Source: Chryseobacterium bernardetii
GTDB lineage: Bacteria > Bacteroidota > Bacteroidia > Flavobacteriales > Weeksellaceae
Assembly (NCBI RefSeq): GCF_003815975.1
Contig: NZ_CP033932.1
Coordinates: forward strand, 5,251,501-5,315,500
Direction of reading: 5' to 3'
Length of the DNA: 64,000 nt
In this document: in pieces, positions 44,426 through 52,777 of the stretch
How the letters are laid out: each line of letters opens with the position of its first letter
Numbering within the stretch: the stretch's first letter is position 1
Notes under the pieces: generated by a model
The model's input: only the letters and a program-made list of their open reading frames with translations
Databases searched by the model: none
What the model was told of the DNA's origin: nothing
Made by a program: the position numbers and the translations under genes

Positions 44426-44971
44426 TTAAAAGTTTTTTTCTTTGAAGCCAGGGGCATTCTGGTCTTTTTCTGAAAGAACAGCGTCTTTTTCATCAATTTT
44501 CCAGTCTATACCCAAGTCGGGATCGTTAAATTTCACACTTCCTTCTGACTCTTTATTATAAAAGTTATCACATTTATAAGAGAACACAGCATGAGTGCTT
44601 AACACTGAAAAACCATGGCCAAAACCTCTTGGTACATAAAGCTGTAATTTATTCTCTGCAGTAAGTTCTATTCCGAACCATTGTCCGAATGTAGGAGAAT
44701 CTTCTCTAAGATCAACCGCCACATCCCAAACGCTTCCTTCAAGGCATGATACCAATTTAGCCTGTGCATGTTCTCCTTTTTGAAGGTGAAGTCCTCTCAA
44801 TACCCCATAAGAAGATTTGGAAATATTATCCTGAACAAAGTGTCCGTTCATTCCTGTAAGTTCTTCAAATTTTTTTTCATTGAATTTCTCAAAGAAGTAA
44901 CCTCTATCGTCTTCAAATACAGTAGGCTCTATGATATAGCAGTCTTTAAGCGGGGTTTCTTTAATTTTCAT
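44426..44971 (-). CDS. rfbC: dTDP-4-dehydrorhamnose 3,5-epimerase
   Basis: 181-aa cupin epimerase of dTDP-L-rhamnose synthesis (RmlC). Conserved residues: YFFEKFNE, QDNISKSSYGVLRGLHLQ with catalytic His62, the Asp in DVAVDLR, and the Tyr in FSYKCDNFYNKESEGS. Normal length. rmlA, rmlB and rmlD are not seen here, so they must lie beyond the right edge or elsewhere; alternatively the enzyme acts on another dTDP- or UDP-sugar. Last gene of the locus, before a terminator. Confidence 0.92.
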   Translation of the reverse strand: MKIKETPLKDCYIIEPTVFEDDRGYFFEKFNEKKFEELTGMNGHFVQDNISKSSYGVLRGLHLQKGEHAQAKLVSCLEGSVWDVAVDLREDSPTFGQWFGIELTAENKLQLYVPRGFGHGFSVLSTHAVFSYKCDNFYNKESEGSVKFNDPDLGIDWKIDEKDAVLSEKDQNAPGFKEKNF

Positions 44972-45001
44972 AATTGGTTAAATCCTTATTAGGGTTCAAA
45001 T

Positions 45002-45571
45002 TTAATTTAATATTTTGAAAAATGTTCTCCATAATATTCTCAGATCTTCTTTGAAAGAAATATTTTCAAGATAATTCAAATTCAATTTTACTTTATCCGG
45101 AAATATGATATTGTCATTATATGACAGAGGATCTTTCTGAGCTTTTAGCAGAACATCTTCATTACTATATTTAATACTTGCTTCGGAGGTTAATCCTGGT
45201 TTTAATAGTAGAACTTTACGATCATCTCCTTTCAGGGTATCATAATATCCTTCAATATCAGGACGAGGTCCTACAAAACTCATATCTCCTTTTAAAATAT
45301 TAAAGAGCTGAGGGAGTTCATCAAGTTTATACTTTCTGAGTACTAATCCTACTGAAGAACTTTTCCCTTTTTTAGGGTTAATTGTTTTTAATTTATAAAT
45401 AATAAAAAGCTTTCCATTCTGCCCAACCCTTTTTTGAAAAAAAATACCATTAGATTGAGTATCCAGACTTGATATTATAAATAAAAGAATTAATAAAGGA
45501 AATAAAGGAAACAATAAAAGAATTGATAAAACACAATCAAAAATAATTTTCCAAAACCTTCTGTAATTCAT
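45002..45571 (-). CDS. Second phosphoglycosyl transferase (bacterial sugar transferase family, divergent)
   Basis: 189-aa monotopic membrane enzyme moving a sugar-1-phosphate from UDP-sugar to undecaprenyl phosphate. Residues 8-35 form the re-entrant membrane helix. The catalytic Asp84-Glu85 dyad is in KLDELPQL, followed by LKGDMSFVGPRPDIEGY. Downstream it reads KPGLTSEASIKYSNED in place of the [14 protein letters not shown] of PglC, which defines a different subgroup. A canonical PglC-like enzyme is also present at 52778, so this locus carries two. Confidence 0.87.
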   Translation of the reverse strand: MNYRRFWKIIFDCVLSILLLFPLFPLLILLFIISSLDTQSNGIFFQKRVGQNGKLFIIYKLKTINPKKGKSSSVGLVLRKYKLDELPQLFNILKGDMSFVGPRPDIEGYYDTLKGDDRKVLLLKPGLTSEASIKYSNEDVLLKAQKDPLSYNDNIIFPDKVKLNLNYLENISFKEDLRILWRTFFKILN

Positions 45572-45581
45572 CAGAAAATAA

Positions 45582-46718
45582 TTAACCTTTAAAAAACTTA
45601 TGGATTACATTTGCAATCCTTTCTTTTTCTACTTCTGTAAGATTAGATCCTGATGGCAAACATAATCCGTTCTCGAATAATTTCTCGGAAATATTTGTGC
45701 CATAATACGGAGCATCTGCAAAAACAGGTTGTAAATGCATTGGCTTCCAAAGCGGCCTTGATTCAATATTATCTTCTAAAAAGGCAAGTCTTAAGTCTTC
45801 TCTGTCCTTCCCTGTAATATCTGGGTTAACAATGATTGCAGAAAGCCAATGATTGGAATAAAAATCTGAATTAGGTTCAGTGAGTACATCTACACCATCA
45901 ATGTCTTTAAAAACAGCAACGTAGAAATCATGCATTCTTCGTCTCGCTTCTACACGATTTTTCAGTACTTCCATCTGTCCTCTTCCAATACCCGCAACAA
46001 TATTACTCATTCTGTAGTTAAACCCAATATGAGAATGTTGATAGTGAGGTGCATTGTCTCTTGCCTGAGTAGACAGGAAAACCGTTTTATTTTTGTCTTC
46101 CTGAGTTTTACAAACTAAAGCTCCCCCACCTGAAGTGGTGATAATTTTGTTTCCATTAAAACTTAAAACACCAAAACGGCCAAAAGTACCACAAGATTGT
46201 CCTTTGTATGTTGAGCCTAAAGCTTCTGCAGCATCTTCAATAATTGGGATCTGATATTCCTGAGCAATAGCACTAATCTCATCTATTTTTGCAGGCATTC
46301 CGTATAAATGAACAATAATGATAGCTTTAGGCTTTTTACCTTTTTGAATTCTGTCTTCAATTGCTTCTTTCAATGCTTTGGGGCAGATATTCCATGTATC
46401 CGGCTCACTGTCTACAAAAACAGGTATTGCTCCGCAATATGCAATAGGGTTAGCTGATGCAGAGAATGTCATAGACTGGCAGATTACTTCATCTCCGTGC
46501 TGTACATCACTTTCAATAAGAGCTAGGTGGAGCGCAGCTGTACCTGCAGAAAGAGCAGCCACTTTTGAGTTTTTCCCTAAAAATTTTTCCAGATCTTCTT
46601 CAAACCCGTTAACATTTGGTCCTAGTGGTGCTACCCAGTTTTCTTCGAATGCTTCGTTGATATATTTTTGCTCGTTGCCTCCCATATGCGGTGAGGAGAG
46701 CCAGATTTTTGAATTCAT
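45582..46718 (-). CDS. DegT/DnrJ/EryC1-family sugar aminotransferase (PglE-like)
   Basis: 378-aa PLP enzyme that aminates a 4-keto nucleotide sugar. PLP lysine Lys191 is in SFNGNKIITTSGGGA; Asp162 in EDAAEALGS binds the pyridine nitrogen; SAGTAALHLAL binds phosphate. The FNGNKIITTSGGG form is, from memory, characteristic of PglE-type enzymes making UDP-2-acetamido-4-amino-2,4,6-trideoxyglucose. The 4,6-dehydratase (PglF type) that would supply its substrate is not in the window and may lie upstream of the right edge. Neighbours supply the matching acyltransferase and PglC. Confidence 0.9.
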   Translation of the reverse strand: MNSKIWLSSPHMGGNEQKYINEAFEENWVAPLGPNVNGFEEDLEKFLGKNSKVAALSAGTAALHLALIESDVQHGDEVICQSMTFSASANPIAYCGAIPVFVDSEPDTWNICPKALKEAIEDRIQKGKKPKAIIIVHLYGMPAKIDEISAIAQEYQIPIIEDAAEALGSTYKGQSCGTFGRFGVLSFNGNKIITTSGGGALVCKTQEDKNKTVFLSTQARDNAPHYQHSHIGFNYRMSNIVAGIGRGQMEVLKNRVEARRRMHDFYVAVFKDIDGVDVLTEPNSDFYSNHWLSAIIVNPDITGKDREDLRLAFLEDNIESRPLWKPMHLQPVFADAPYYGTNISEKLFENGLCLPSGSNLTEVEKERIANVIHKFFKG

Positions 46719-46727
46719 AATAATTGA

Positions 46728-47807
46728 TTAATATTCGTCGTATGAAATGGTTAATTTTTCAGAGGTTGGAACAGACTGACAACTTAAAATAAAGCCTTCA
46801 TTAATTTCGTAATCCATTAAAATATCAGTCTGCTTCATATCAACGGTGCCTAAAATCACTTTTCCTACACAACTGCTACAGTTTCCTTTTTTACATGAAT
46901 ATGGAACATCAAGTCCTTCATTTAATAAAGACTCAAGGATATTACTTTTATGATCTACAATTACATAATGAGATTCCTCGTTAATAATTACTTCAACTGT
47001 TGTCTTACCAGATTTTATTTCTTCAGATATTGTTTCTTCAATCCCTATTTCGCTTTCTAAAGAATAAAAAAGTTCACTTTTAATAATTTCTTTAGGGATT
47101 TCAATAGAAAGAAGATAATCATGAACACATTTGATTAAATCTTCAGGTCCACAAGTATAATATTCTGAAAAGCTTTTTGTCTCTAATTCCTGCTGAATAA
47201 TAGTATCCAGAAAAGCATGATCAATACGTCCAAAGTAGTAATTGTCATATTTTTTTTGACTAAAGATGTATATTACTTTTAAAGTCTCTTTAAACTGTGT
47301 TTCTAAAGATTTCAGTTGATTATAAAAAATAGCATCTTCAATTTGCTTGTTAGCAAAAAGTAATGTAACTCTGCTTAAAGGTTCATTATTGAGAATATTT
47401 TTAACAATTGAAATAATAGGAGTAATTCCGCTTCCTGCAGCTACTAAAAAAACATTTTTGGCAGATTTGTCTGATAAATTATAAACAAATCTTCCTTCTG
47501 GTATGCTTACCTCCAAATGATCTCCTATTTCAATTCTGTCTTTAATAAAGTTTGAGAATATTCCACCATCAATTGCTTTTACAACTACAGACAAGGAATG
47601 TTCTTCAGGACTTGTACAAATAGAGTAAGATCGTCTGATTTCCTTATTATTAATTTCACTTTTCAAAGTAATATATTGACCTGATTCAAACCTAAAATAA
47701 TCCTTAAGGTCTTCGGTTACATCAAAAGTCAATAAAACAGCTTCATCTGTTAAAAATGACTTATCAATTACTTTGAGTTTATGAAATACATTTCTTATGT
47801 GTTCCAT
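46728..47807 (-). CDS. Oxygenase reductase: FAD/NAD(P)H flavoprotein with C-terminal 2Fe-2S ferredoxin domain
   Basis: 359-aa electron-transfer protein, PaaE/KshB-type architecture. FAD-binding motif RRSYSIC (residues 58-64), NAD(P)-binding GSGITPIISIV (125-135) and plant-type 2Fe-2S ligands Cys305, Cys310, Cys313 and Cys343 (CKKGNCSSC then LSCQ). Such reductases feed electrons from NAD(P)H to Rieske oxygenases, and a Rieske oxygenase gene lies three genes upstream in the same run. Separated from it by the reductase/acyltransferase genes. Overlaps the upstream PglD-like stop by one base. Confidence 0.9.
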   Translation of the reverse strand: MEHIRNVFHKLKVIDKSFLTDEAVLLTFDVTEDLKDYFRFESGQYITLKSEINNKEIRRSYSICTSPEEHSLSVVVKAIDGGIFSNFIKDRIEIGDHLEVSIPEGRFVYNLSDKSAKNVFLVAAGSGITPIISIVKNILNNEPLSRVTLLFANKQIEDAIFYNQLKSLETQFKETLKVIYIFSQKKYDNYYFGRIDHAFLDTIIQQELETKSFSEYYTCGPEDLIKCVHDYLLSIEIPKEIIKSELFYSLESEIGIEETISEEIKSGKTTVEVIINEESHYVIVDHKSNILESLLNEGLDVPYSCKKGNCSSCVGKVILGTVDMKQTDILMDYEINEGFILSCQSVPTSEKLTISYDEY

Positions 47808-48454
47808 TAGAATATTTTTTTTGCAGGATTTCCTACATAAGTTCCGGACTCTTTAATATTCCGAAAAACTACACTTCCTGCTCCAATGATTGTATTATCA
47901 GCAATTTTCACTCCCGGATAAATAGTAGAGCCTGTTCCAATCAATACATTTTTTCCTATTTTACAATATCCACCTAAGTCTACATTTGCCATGATATTAG
48001 TAAATTCATCAATAAAAACATCATGACCAACCTGGCTTCCGCAATTGATAAACACCCCTTTTGAAACCTCTGCATCACAGGATACTAAAGTATTGGGGAA
48101 AAGCACTACTGACTGATCTATTTTGGCTCTGTCACCGATAATACAGGTGTGATGAACAAAACCTTGTATTTTTGAATGATCTGTATTAGAAAAAATATTT
48201 CTTTTTATAGAAGAATTATTGATTGCTAGCAGGATACTTCCGTACTTATTTAAATCGTTATTTGACAATGAGTCAATTACTCTTAGGTCAATATCAAATT
48301 GATCCAAAGCAGCTATATTATCATCTACAAAACCTACAATGTTCGGAACAATGGCACCAAATTTACGGGAATGATTGATAAAGCTCAAAAGTTCTCTTCC
48401 AAAACCTCCAGCTCCAATAATTACGATTTCATTACTGTACTGAATATCCTCCAT
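47807..48454 (-). CDS. PglD/NeuD-like sugar N- or O-acyltransferase
   Basis: 215-aa two-domain enzyme. Residues about 8-95 are a Rossmann-like UDP-sugar-binding PglD_N domain (IVIIGAGGFGRELLSFI, GFVDDN). Residues about 100-215 are a left-handed beta-helix with hexapeptide repeats. His144 in NCGSQVGHDVFID is the predicted catalytic base, equivalent to PglD His125. PglD acetylates the 4-amino group of the sugar made by PglE; here a PglE-like gene lies two genes downstream. Because a dedicated ACP is encoded nearby, the acyl donor may be a longer acyl-ACP instead of acetyl-CoA (inference). Overlaps the SDR gene by 23 bases. Confidence 0.88.
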   Translation of the reverse strand: MEDIQYSNEIVIIGAGGFGRELLSFINHSRKFGAIVPNIVGFVDDNIAALDQFDIDLRVIDSLSNNDLNKYGSILLAINNSSIKRNIFSNTDHSKIQGFVHHTCIIGDRAKIDQSVVLFPNTLVSCDAEVSKGVFINCGSQVGHDVFIDEFTNIMANVDLGGYCKIGKNVLIGTGSTIYPGVKIADNTIIGAGSVVFRNIKESGTYVGNPAKKIF

Positions 48455-49157
48455 CGATTATTATATTTTGACCTGTGATCCATTTTGAACCATCGGATAT
48501 TAAAAATTTTATTGCCGGAACCACGTCTTCTGTTTTCCCTATTCCAAGAGGGTGCATTTCTACAATCTGCTTTACATTATCTTCATTCAACTGAGAAAAT
48601 AGTTTTTGGGTCATTGGAGTATCCACCACTCCTGGCAATACTGCATTCACTCTTATTTTCCTTTTTGCAAATTCTAAAGCAGCTGATTTTACCAGACCTA
48701 CTACAGCTGATTTTGTGGAACAATAACCAATTTTACCTGGTTGTCCCAATACTCCCATTACTGAAGACATAAAAACGATGCTAGCTCCCTCGTTACTAAA
48801 CTTTTTCTTTGTAAAATGTCTTAATAATTCAATTCCTGAAAATACATTAAGTTTATATATCCTTTCAATTTTTTCCGGATTATATAAAGTAAGCGGTACA
48901 GTTTCTTCCATACCAGCACAATGTACTAATGCATCAAATTTCTCAGTAAAATCTAAATTTTTAAATAAATTTTCAATTTCCAAAACATCAGAAAGATCTA
49001 GAGAATAACAAATCACGTTATTCTTAGCTTCGTCCAAAAAATCTTGAATCTTTTCAAAATTCCTTGCTATGGCCACTATTTTATGTCCATCCTTTACAAG
49101 CTCTTTCATGGTTTCAAAGCCAATTCCTGAAGTAGCTCCAGTAAGAATAATATTCAT
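48432..49157 (-). CDS. Short-chain dehydrogenase/reductase (FabG-like)
   Basis: 241-aa classical SDR. Cofactor motif GATSGIG (residues 7-13); catalytic Ser at 131/132, Tyr145 and Lys149 (YCSTK); structural Asn104; C-terminal GSKWITGQNIIIDGG typical of FabG-like 3-oxoacyl-ACP reductases. In this setting it probably reduces the 3-oxo group produced by the KAS III enzymes, perhaps twice. It starts immediately after the Rieske gene (no gap) and overlaps the next gene. A sugar-keto substrate is an alternative. Confidence 0.88.
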   Translation of the reverse strand: MNIILTGATSGIGFETMKELVKDGHKIVAIARNFEKIQDFLDEAKNNVICYSLDLSDVLEIENLFKNLDFTEKFDALVHCAGMEETVPLTLYNPEKIERIYKLNVFSGIELLRHFTKKKFSNEGASIVFMSSVMGVLGQPGKIGYCSTKSAVVGLVKSAALEFAKRKIRVNAVLPGVVDTPMTQKLFSQLNEDNVKQIVEMHPLGIGKTEDVVPAIKFLISDGSKWITGQNIIIDGGYSVQ

Positions 49158-50234
49158 TTAATCAATGTATTTTTTATAATTTTTCTGAAATTCGCATACT
49201 CTTGCTTCTTCATCGCTTAACTCTCCAATAAAAGGTGATTTTTTTACACCAATCTGTACTTTTTCACAAATTGCTTTATCTTCATCAAAAACCTTTCTGT
49301 TAAAGCCTACTAATGACTGTTTGTAAATATTTTCTAAAGTAGGATTGGCTTTTTCCCCGTCTTTTTTGGTGAGGAAAACATAACTTACAAATCTTGAAGA
49401 ATTACTATCAATAGGTGTAATATAGGATAGGTTAAAAGAAATTCCATATGTACTTGAAATCAATATATTTGGAAAAACAATAAGGTGTTTATATCCTGAG
49501 ATTTTATATTCTCTATTTTGATAGGGTGAATGAATTTTGGCATTTTTACCCTCATTCTCACCAGCCAGAAGGGTTGCATCCCAAACAGAATGTTCTTTAA
49601 TAAAAGTAAACTCCATTCCTCCGGCTCCTAACTTTTTAAATGTTTCCTCGTGAATAAGATTTACGTGGTAGCTTTCTAAAGTATTTTCAACTAGAATTTT
49701 CCAATTGGCATGAATGTTCATTTCATTAACATCAACCAACTCTCCAAAGTTACTACTCATTTTTTCAACTTCATCAAAAAGATCTCCCATAAAATCTTTT
49801 AACTCTGAAGGGTCATTGGAAAGATTAACAAAAACAAGTTCTCCACAAAAATCTACTTTATAATCTTTAAGCTTTAAACACTCAAGCTCATCTTTTGTAA
49901 ATTTAAATAAAGGCTTCTTTGGAATCCCTGTCGGTATTCCTTTATCATTGTATGCCCATCCATGGTAAGGACACATTAAAGGTCTGTTTCCTGACTTCTC
50001 AACCTGAATAATTGAGTGTCTGTGTGAACAAATATTTTTAAAAGCCCTTATTGTCCCCTTACAATTTTGTACTACAACAGGAATCCCTCCGATATCTTGT
50101 GTAATAAAATCATTTTCTTCTTTTAAAAAAGATTTAAAACCTATAAAGCACCAAGTTTGCTGAAACAGAAGTTCATATTCTTTTTCTAAAACATCATTTT
50201 TATAGTAATGTTCGGGAAGTATTAATGCTTTCAT
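49158..50234 (-). CDS. Rieske non-haem iron oxygenase, alpha subunit
   Basis: 358-aa oxygenase. The Rieske 2Fe-2S site is Cys69-His71 (CSHRHS) and Cys88-His91 (CPYHGW). The mononuclear iron site is His190 and His195 (ESYHVNLIH) with a third ligand at Asp317 or Asp319 (VFDEDKAICEKVQ). The residue bridging the two centres is Glu187 rather than Asp, as in the GbcA/CntA type that works as an alpha-only oxygenase. No beta-subunit gene is present. It performs O2-dependent hydroxylation or demethylation using electrons from the reductase at 46728. A Rieske oxygenase inside a surface-polysaccharide locus is unusual; substrate unknown, possibly the ACP-bound acyl chain or the sugar. Confidence 0.9.
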   Translation of the reverse strand: MKALILPEHYYKNDVLEKEYELLFQQTWCFIGFKSFLKEENDFITQDIGGIPVVVQNCKGTIRAFKNICSHRHSIIQVEKSGNRPLMCPYHGWAYNDKGIPTGIPKKPLFKFTKDELECLKLKDYKVDFCGELVFVNLSNDPSELKDFMGDLFDEVEKMSSNFGELVDVNEMNIHANWKILVENTLESYHVNLIHEETFKKLGAGGMEFTFIKEHSVWDATLLAGENEGKNAKIHSPYQNREYKISGYKHLIVFPNILISSTYGISFNLSYITPIDSNSSRFVSYVFLTKKDGEKANPTLENIYKQSLVGFNRKVFDEDKAICEKVQIGVKKSPFIGELSDEEARVCEFQKNYKKYID

Positions 50235-50236
50235 GT

Positions 50237-51265
50237 TTATATTTCTTTTAATGGTAAAATTTTTGTTTCTGATAAATTAATAATACAGTTCCCCCAAGAT
50301 AACCCGGATCCATAACCACTACATAGAATTTTACTTTTATTTTCAAGCAAATCTAAATTAGTGGAGATCAATAAAGGAATAGTTACTCCGCTTGTATTTC
50401 CGAAGCGCTCAATATTTACCGGAACTTTATTATTATCTATTCCTAATATAGAACTTATCTGTTTGATGATAAACCTATTAGATTGATGGAAGAAAAAACC
50501 ATCAATGTCTGCTAGATTCACTGATGATTCTTCTTCAATTTTTTTAATACTGGGAGCAACTTCCCTTAATGTAAAATCAAAGACCTTTGCTCCATTCATA
50601 TTAAGATAAAGTTTTGATTCATTTTCAGAATCAAAACTATTCTTTGTGATATTTTTTCTATAACCTCCTTCAGGAATTATAATAGCTTCATGGTTAGCTC
50701 CATCTGAAAAGAAATTGAAATATGATTTATCTGCATTACTATTTTTTGAAACCAAAATAGCGGAAGCAGCATCACCAAACAACATATTGGTACTTTTATC
50801 GTTGGGTGATAAAATCTTTGATAAGGTTTCTCCAATGATTAATAATACTTTTTCTCCTTCTTTTAAAGTTGAAGCGATAGAAAAAGCAGTACTTAATCCT
50901 TGAATGAAACCTGCACAGCCTGCATTAACATCAAAACACAAAATTTCCTGTTGCAGTCCTAATCTACTCTGTAAAATATTGGAAGTAAAAGGAATTTTAT
51001 AATCTGATGTCTGGGAAAGAAAAATAAGACTTTTAATTCTGTTTTTGTCAACCTGCTTCAATAATTCTTCTGCAGCTGCAAATCCCAAATCCGATGCAGT
51101 AACACCTTTATCTGCCCACCTTCTTTCTTTGATACCAACTGTCTTTTCAAAAACTTTTATTTCTTTTTCTGTTAACAATGTTGAAAAAAAAGAATTCCCA
51201 ACTGAATGAATCGGAACACTGGAACTGATATACTCTATCGAAACATTATTAAACTCCTGAAACAT
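50237..51265 (-). CDS. 3-oxoacyl-ACP synthase III (KAS III), second of two
   Basis: 342-aa FabH-like condensing enzyme. Catalytic triad intact: Cys117 (NAGCAGF), His260 (FFFHQSN), Asn290 (FGNTSG). The N-terminal VGIKERRWADKGV is typical of FabH. It would condense an acyl-CoA or acyl-ACP starter with malonyl-ACP. It differs clearly from the KAS III at 51511, so the two may carry out successive steps or use different starters. Starts two bases after the ACP gene. Confidence 0.9.
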   Translation of the reverse strand: MFQEFNNVSIEYISSSVPIHSVGNSFFSTLLTEKEIKVFEKTVGIKERRWADKGVTASDLGFAAAEELLKQVDKNRIKSLIFLSQTSDYKIPFTSNILQSRLGLQQEILCFDVNAGCAGFIQGLSTAFSIASTLKEGEKVLLIIGETLSKILSPNDKSTNMLFGDAASAILVSKNSNADKSYFNFFSDGANHEAIIIPEGGYRKNITKNSFDSENESKLYLNMNGAKVFDFTLREVAPSIKKIEEESSVNLADIDGFFFHQSNRFIIKQISSILGIDNNKVPVNIERFGNTSGVTIPLLISTNLDLLENKSKILCSGYGSGLSWGNCIINLSETKILPLKEI

Positions 51266-51267
51266 AA

Positions 51268-51498
51268 TTAATCAAATTTATCTTCTCCAATTCGTTCAAC
51301 TAAAGAATTCACTGTTGTAATTTTAGCAATATCATCACCGTTTAACAATACTCCAAAGTTATCTGATACAAAACCGATAAGGATCATCGCAGCCATAGAG
51401 TCCCATTCTTCTAATTGAGAAAGATCCGTTTCCGGAGTTAAACTAATTTCTAATTCTAATTCTTCTTGTAATTGTGATGTAAAATCTGCAATATTCAT
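51268..51498 (-). CDS. Dedicated acyl carrier protein
   Basis: 76-aa acidic ACP. The phosphopantetheine attachment Ser34 is in EEWDSMAAM (the DSL motif reads DSM). Helix pattern and length match the ACP family. It sits between two KAS III genes (12 and 2 bases apart), so it is a pathway-specific carrier rather than the housekeeping AcpP of fatty acid synthesis. A phosphopantetheinyl transferase from elsewhere must activate it. Confidence 0.9.
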   Translation of the reverse strand: MNIADFTSQLQEELELEISLTPETDLSQLEEWDSMAAMILIGFVSDNFGVLLNGDDIAKITTVNSLVERIGEDKFD

Positions 51499-51510
51499 TA
51501 TTTTATATTC

Positions 51511-52521
51511 TTAAAGTTTGTTATTTATTTTAATTATTCCGCCTGACCAAGATAATCCTACTCCAAACCCTACAATTAACAGGCTGAGCTCTTTATTCTC
51601 TTTCAGACTTTCTGTATATCTTTTTAAAGCAATAGGAATTGTACATGAAACTGTATTCCCTCCATCAGACAGATCGTTATAAAAGTTTTCCTTATTTATT
51701 TTTATCCTTTTTCTAAGGAAATCTAGCATAAAAGAATTTGCCTGGTGGAATACAAATTGGTCAACTTGCCCTACTTCCATCTTATTCTCTTCCATAATCT
51801 CTTTCACAAAATTAGGAATAACTTTAGTTGTAAAATTGAAAATTTCAGGGCCATTCATATATAAATGATTATCTGTATATATGTTATCTGTACCATATCC
51901 TATTTCCTCGGCATTCGGATCTAAAGGAAATCGGCTGCATCCATTTTTAATAATCAATTTATCATAGCCAGAGCCGTCTGTTCCAAACTTAAATTTAAGA
52001 ATATTGTCCTCGTCCGTTTTGCTGATAAGTGTTGCTGTTGCTGCATCTCCAAATATAGATCTGTTTGTCTTATCTTTTGGATGAATAAATTTCGAATAAG
52101 TCTCAGCAGTAACCAATAAAACATTTTCTACTTGACCAGATGAGATAAGCGCATTTGCTAAATTTACACCGTAAGTAAACCCAGAACATCCTAAATTGAA
52201 ATCTAATGCTCCTATATCAGTCCTTAGTCCTAGTCTTTCCTGAAGAATACAGGCTGTTGTAGGTAGATAATATTCGGGGCTTTGTGTACAATATAGTATG
52301 TAGTCTATCTTTTGCTTATCAAAACTTTCAAACAACTTACTACAAGCTTTTTCAGCAAGGTCTAATCCTGTTTCACTTTCTTTTACAATATACCTCCTTT
52401 TAATCCCTACTTTTTCTTCAAATCTTTCGAAGTCGTAATCGGGAAAATCTTTTTTCAAATCTTCATTTGTTACTACAGTTTCAGGAAATATATATTCTAT
52501 TTTTTTTATTTGTGCTCCCAT
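51511..52521 (-). CDS. 3-oxoacyl-ACP synthase III (KAS III), first of two
   Basis: 336-aa FabH-like enzyme and first gene of the acyl cassette. Triad intact: Cys112 (NLGCSGF), His259 (FVFHQAN), Asn289 (DGGNTVS; usually YGNTS). The opening YIFPETVVTNEDLKKDF fits a KAS III N-terminus. It probably starts acyl synthesis on the ACP gene 12 bases downstream. It has a long predicted 5' leader from the promoter at 52703-52734. Confidence 0.9.
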   Translation of the reverse strand: MGAQIKKIEYIFPETVVTNEDLKKDFPDYDFERFEEKVGIKRRYIVKESETGLDLAEKACSKLFESFDKQKIDYILYCTQSPEYYLPTTACILQERLGLRTDIGALDFNLGCSGFTYGVNLANALISSGQVENVLLVTAETYSKFIHPKDKTNRSIFGDAATATLISKTDEDNILKFKFGTDGSGYDKLIIKNGCSRFPLDPNAEEIGYGTDNIYTDNHLYMNGPEIFNFTTKVIPNFVKEIMEENKMEVGQVDQFVFHQANSFMLDFLRKRIKINKENFYNDLSDGGNTVSCTIPIALKRYTESLKENKELSLLIVGFGVGLSWSGGIIKINNKL

Positions 52522-52702
52522 ATTAATTTTGATCCTTTAAATCTTCCGGCTTTAACTTATTGTTATATATCATTTTTTCTTATTAAACAATCTGGTGCAT
52601 AAGCCAATGTTATCATTTATCATATAATTAATTAAAAATAAAAGTTTTTAACTCTTACACAAACTATGATTAGTCATGTTTTCCTTATCTGGAATACCTA
52701 CA

Positions 52703-52734
52703 CAAAGATAGTTTTTTCAAATAAGATACAGCAA
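52703..52734 (-). promoter_or_regulatory. Predicted internal promoter of the acyl cassette
   Basis: Minus strand TTG (52732-52734), 21 bases, TATCTTTG (52703-52710). It lies between the PglC-like gene and the first KAS III gene and would give a leader of about 175 bases. No terminator was seen between the PglC-like stop and this promoter, so read-through from upstream is also possible. Confidence 0.55.
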
Positions 52735-52777
52735 GTCTCTTATCCCAAACTTATGGTTCTTATTATTACTGTTTATT

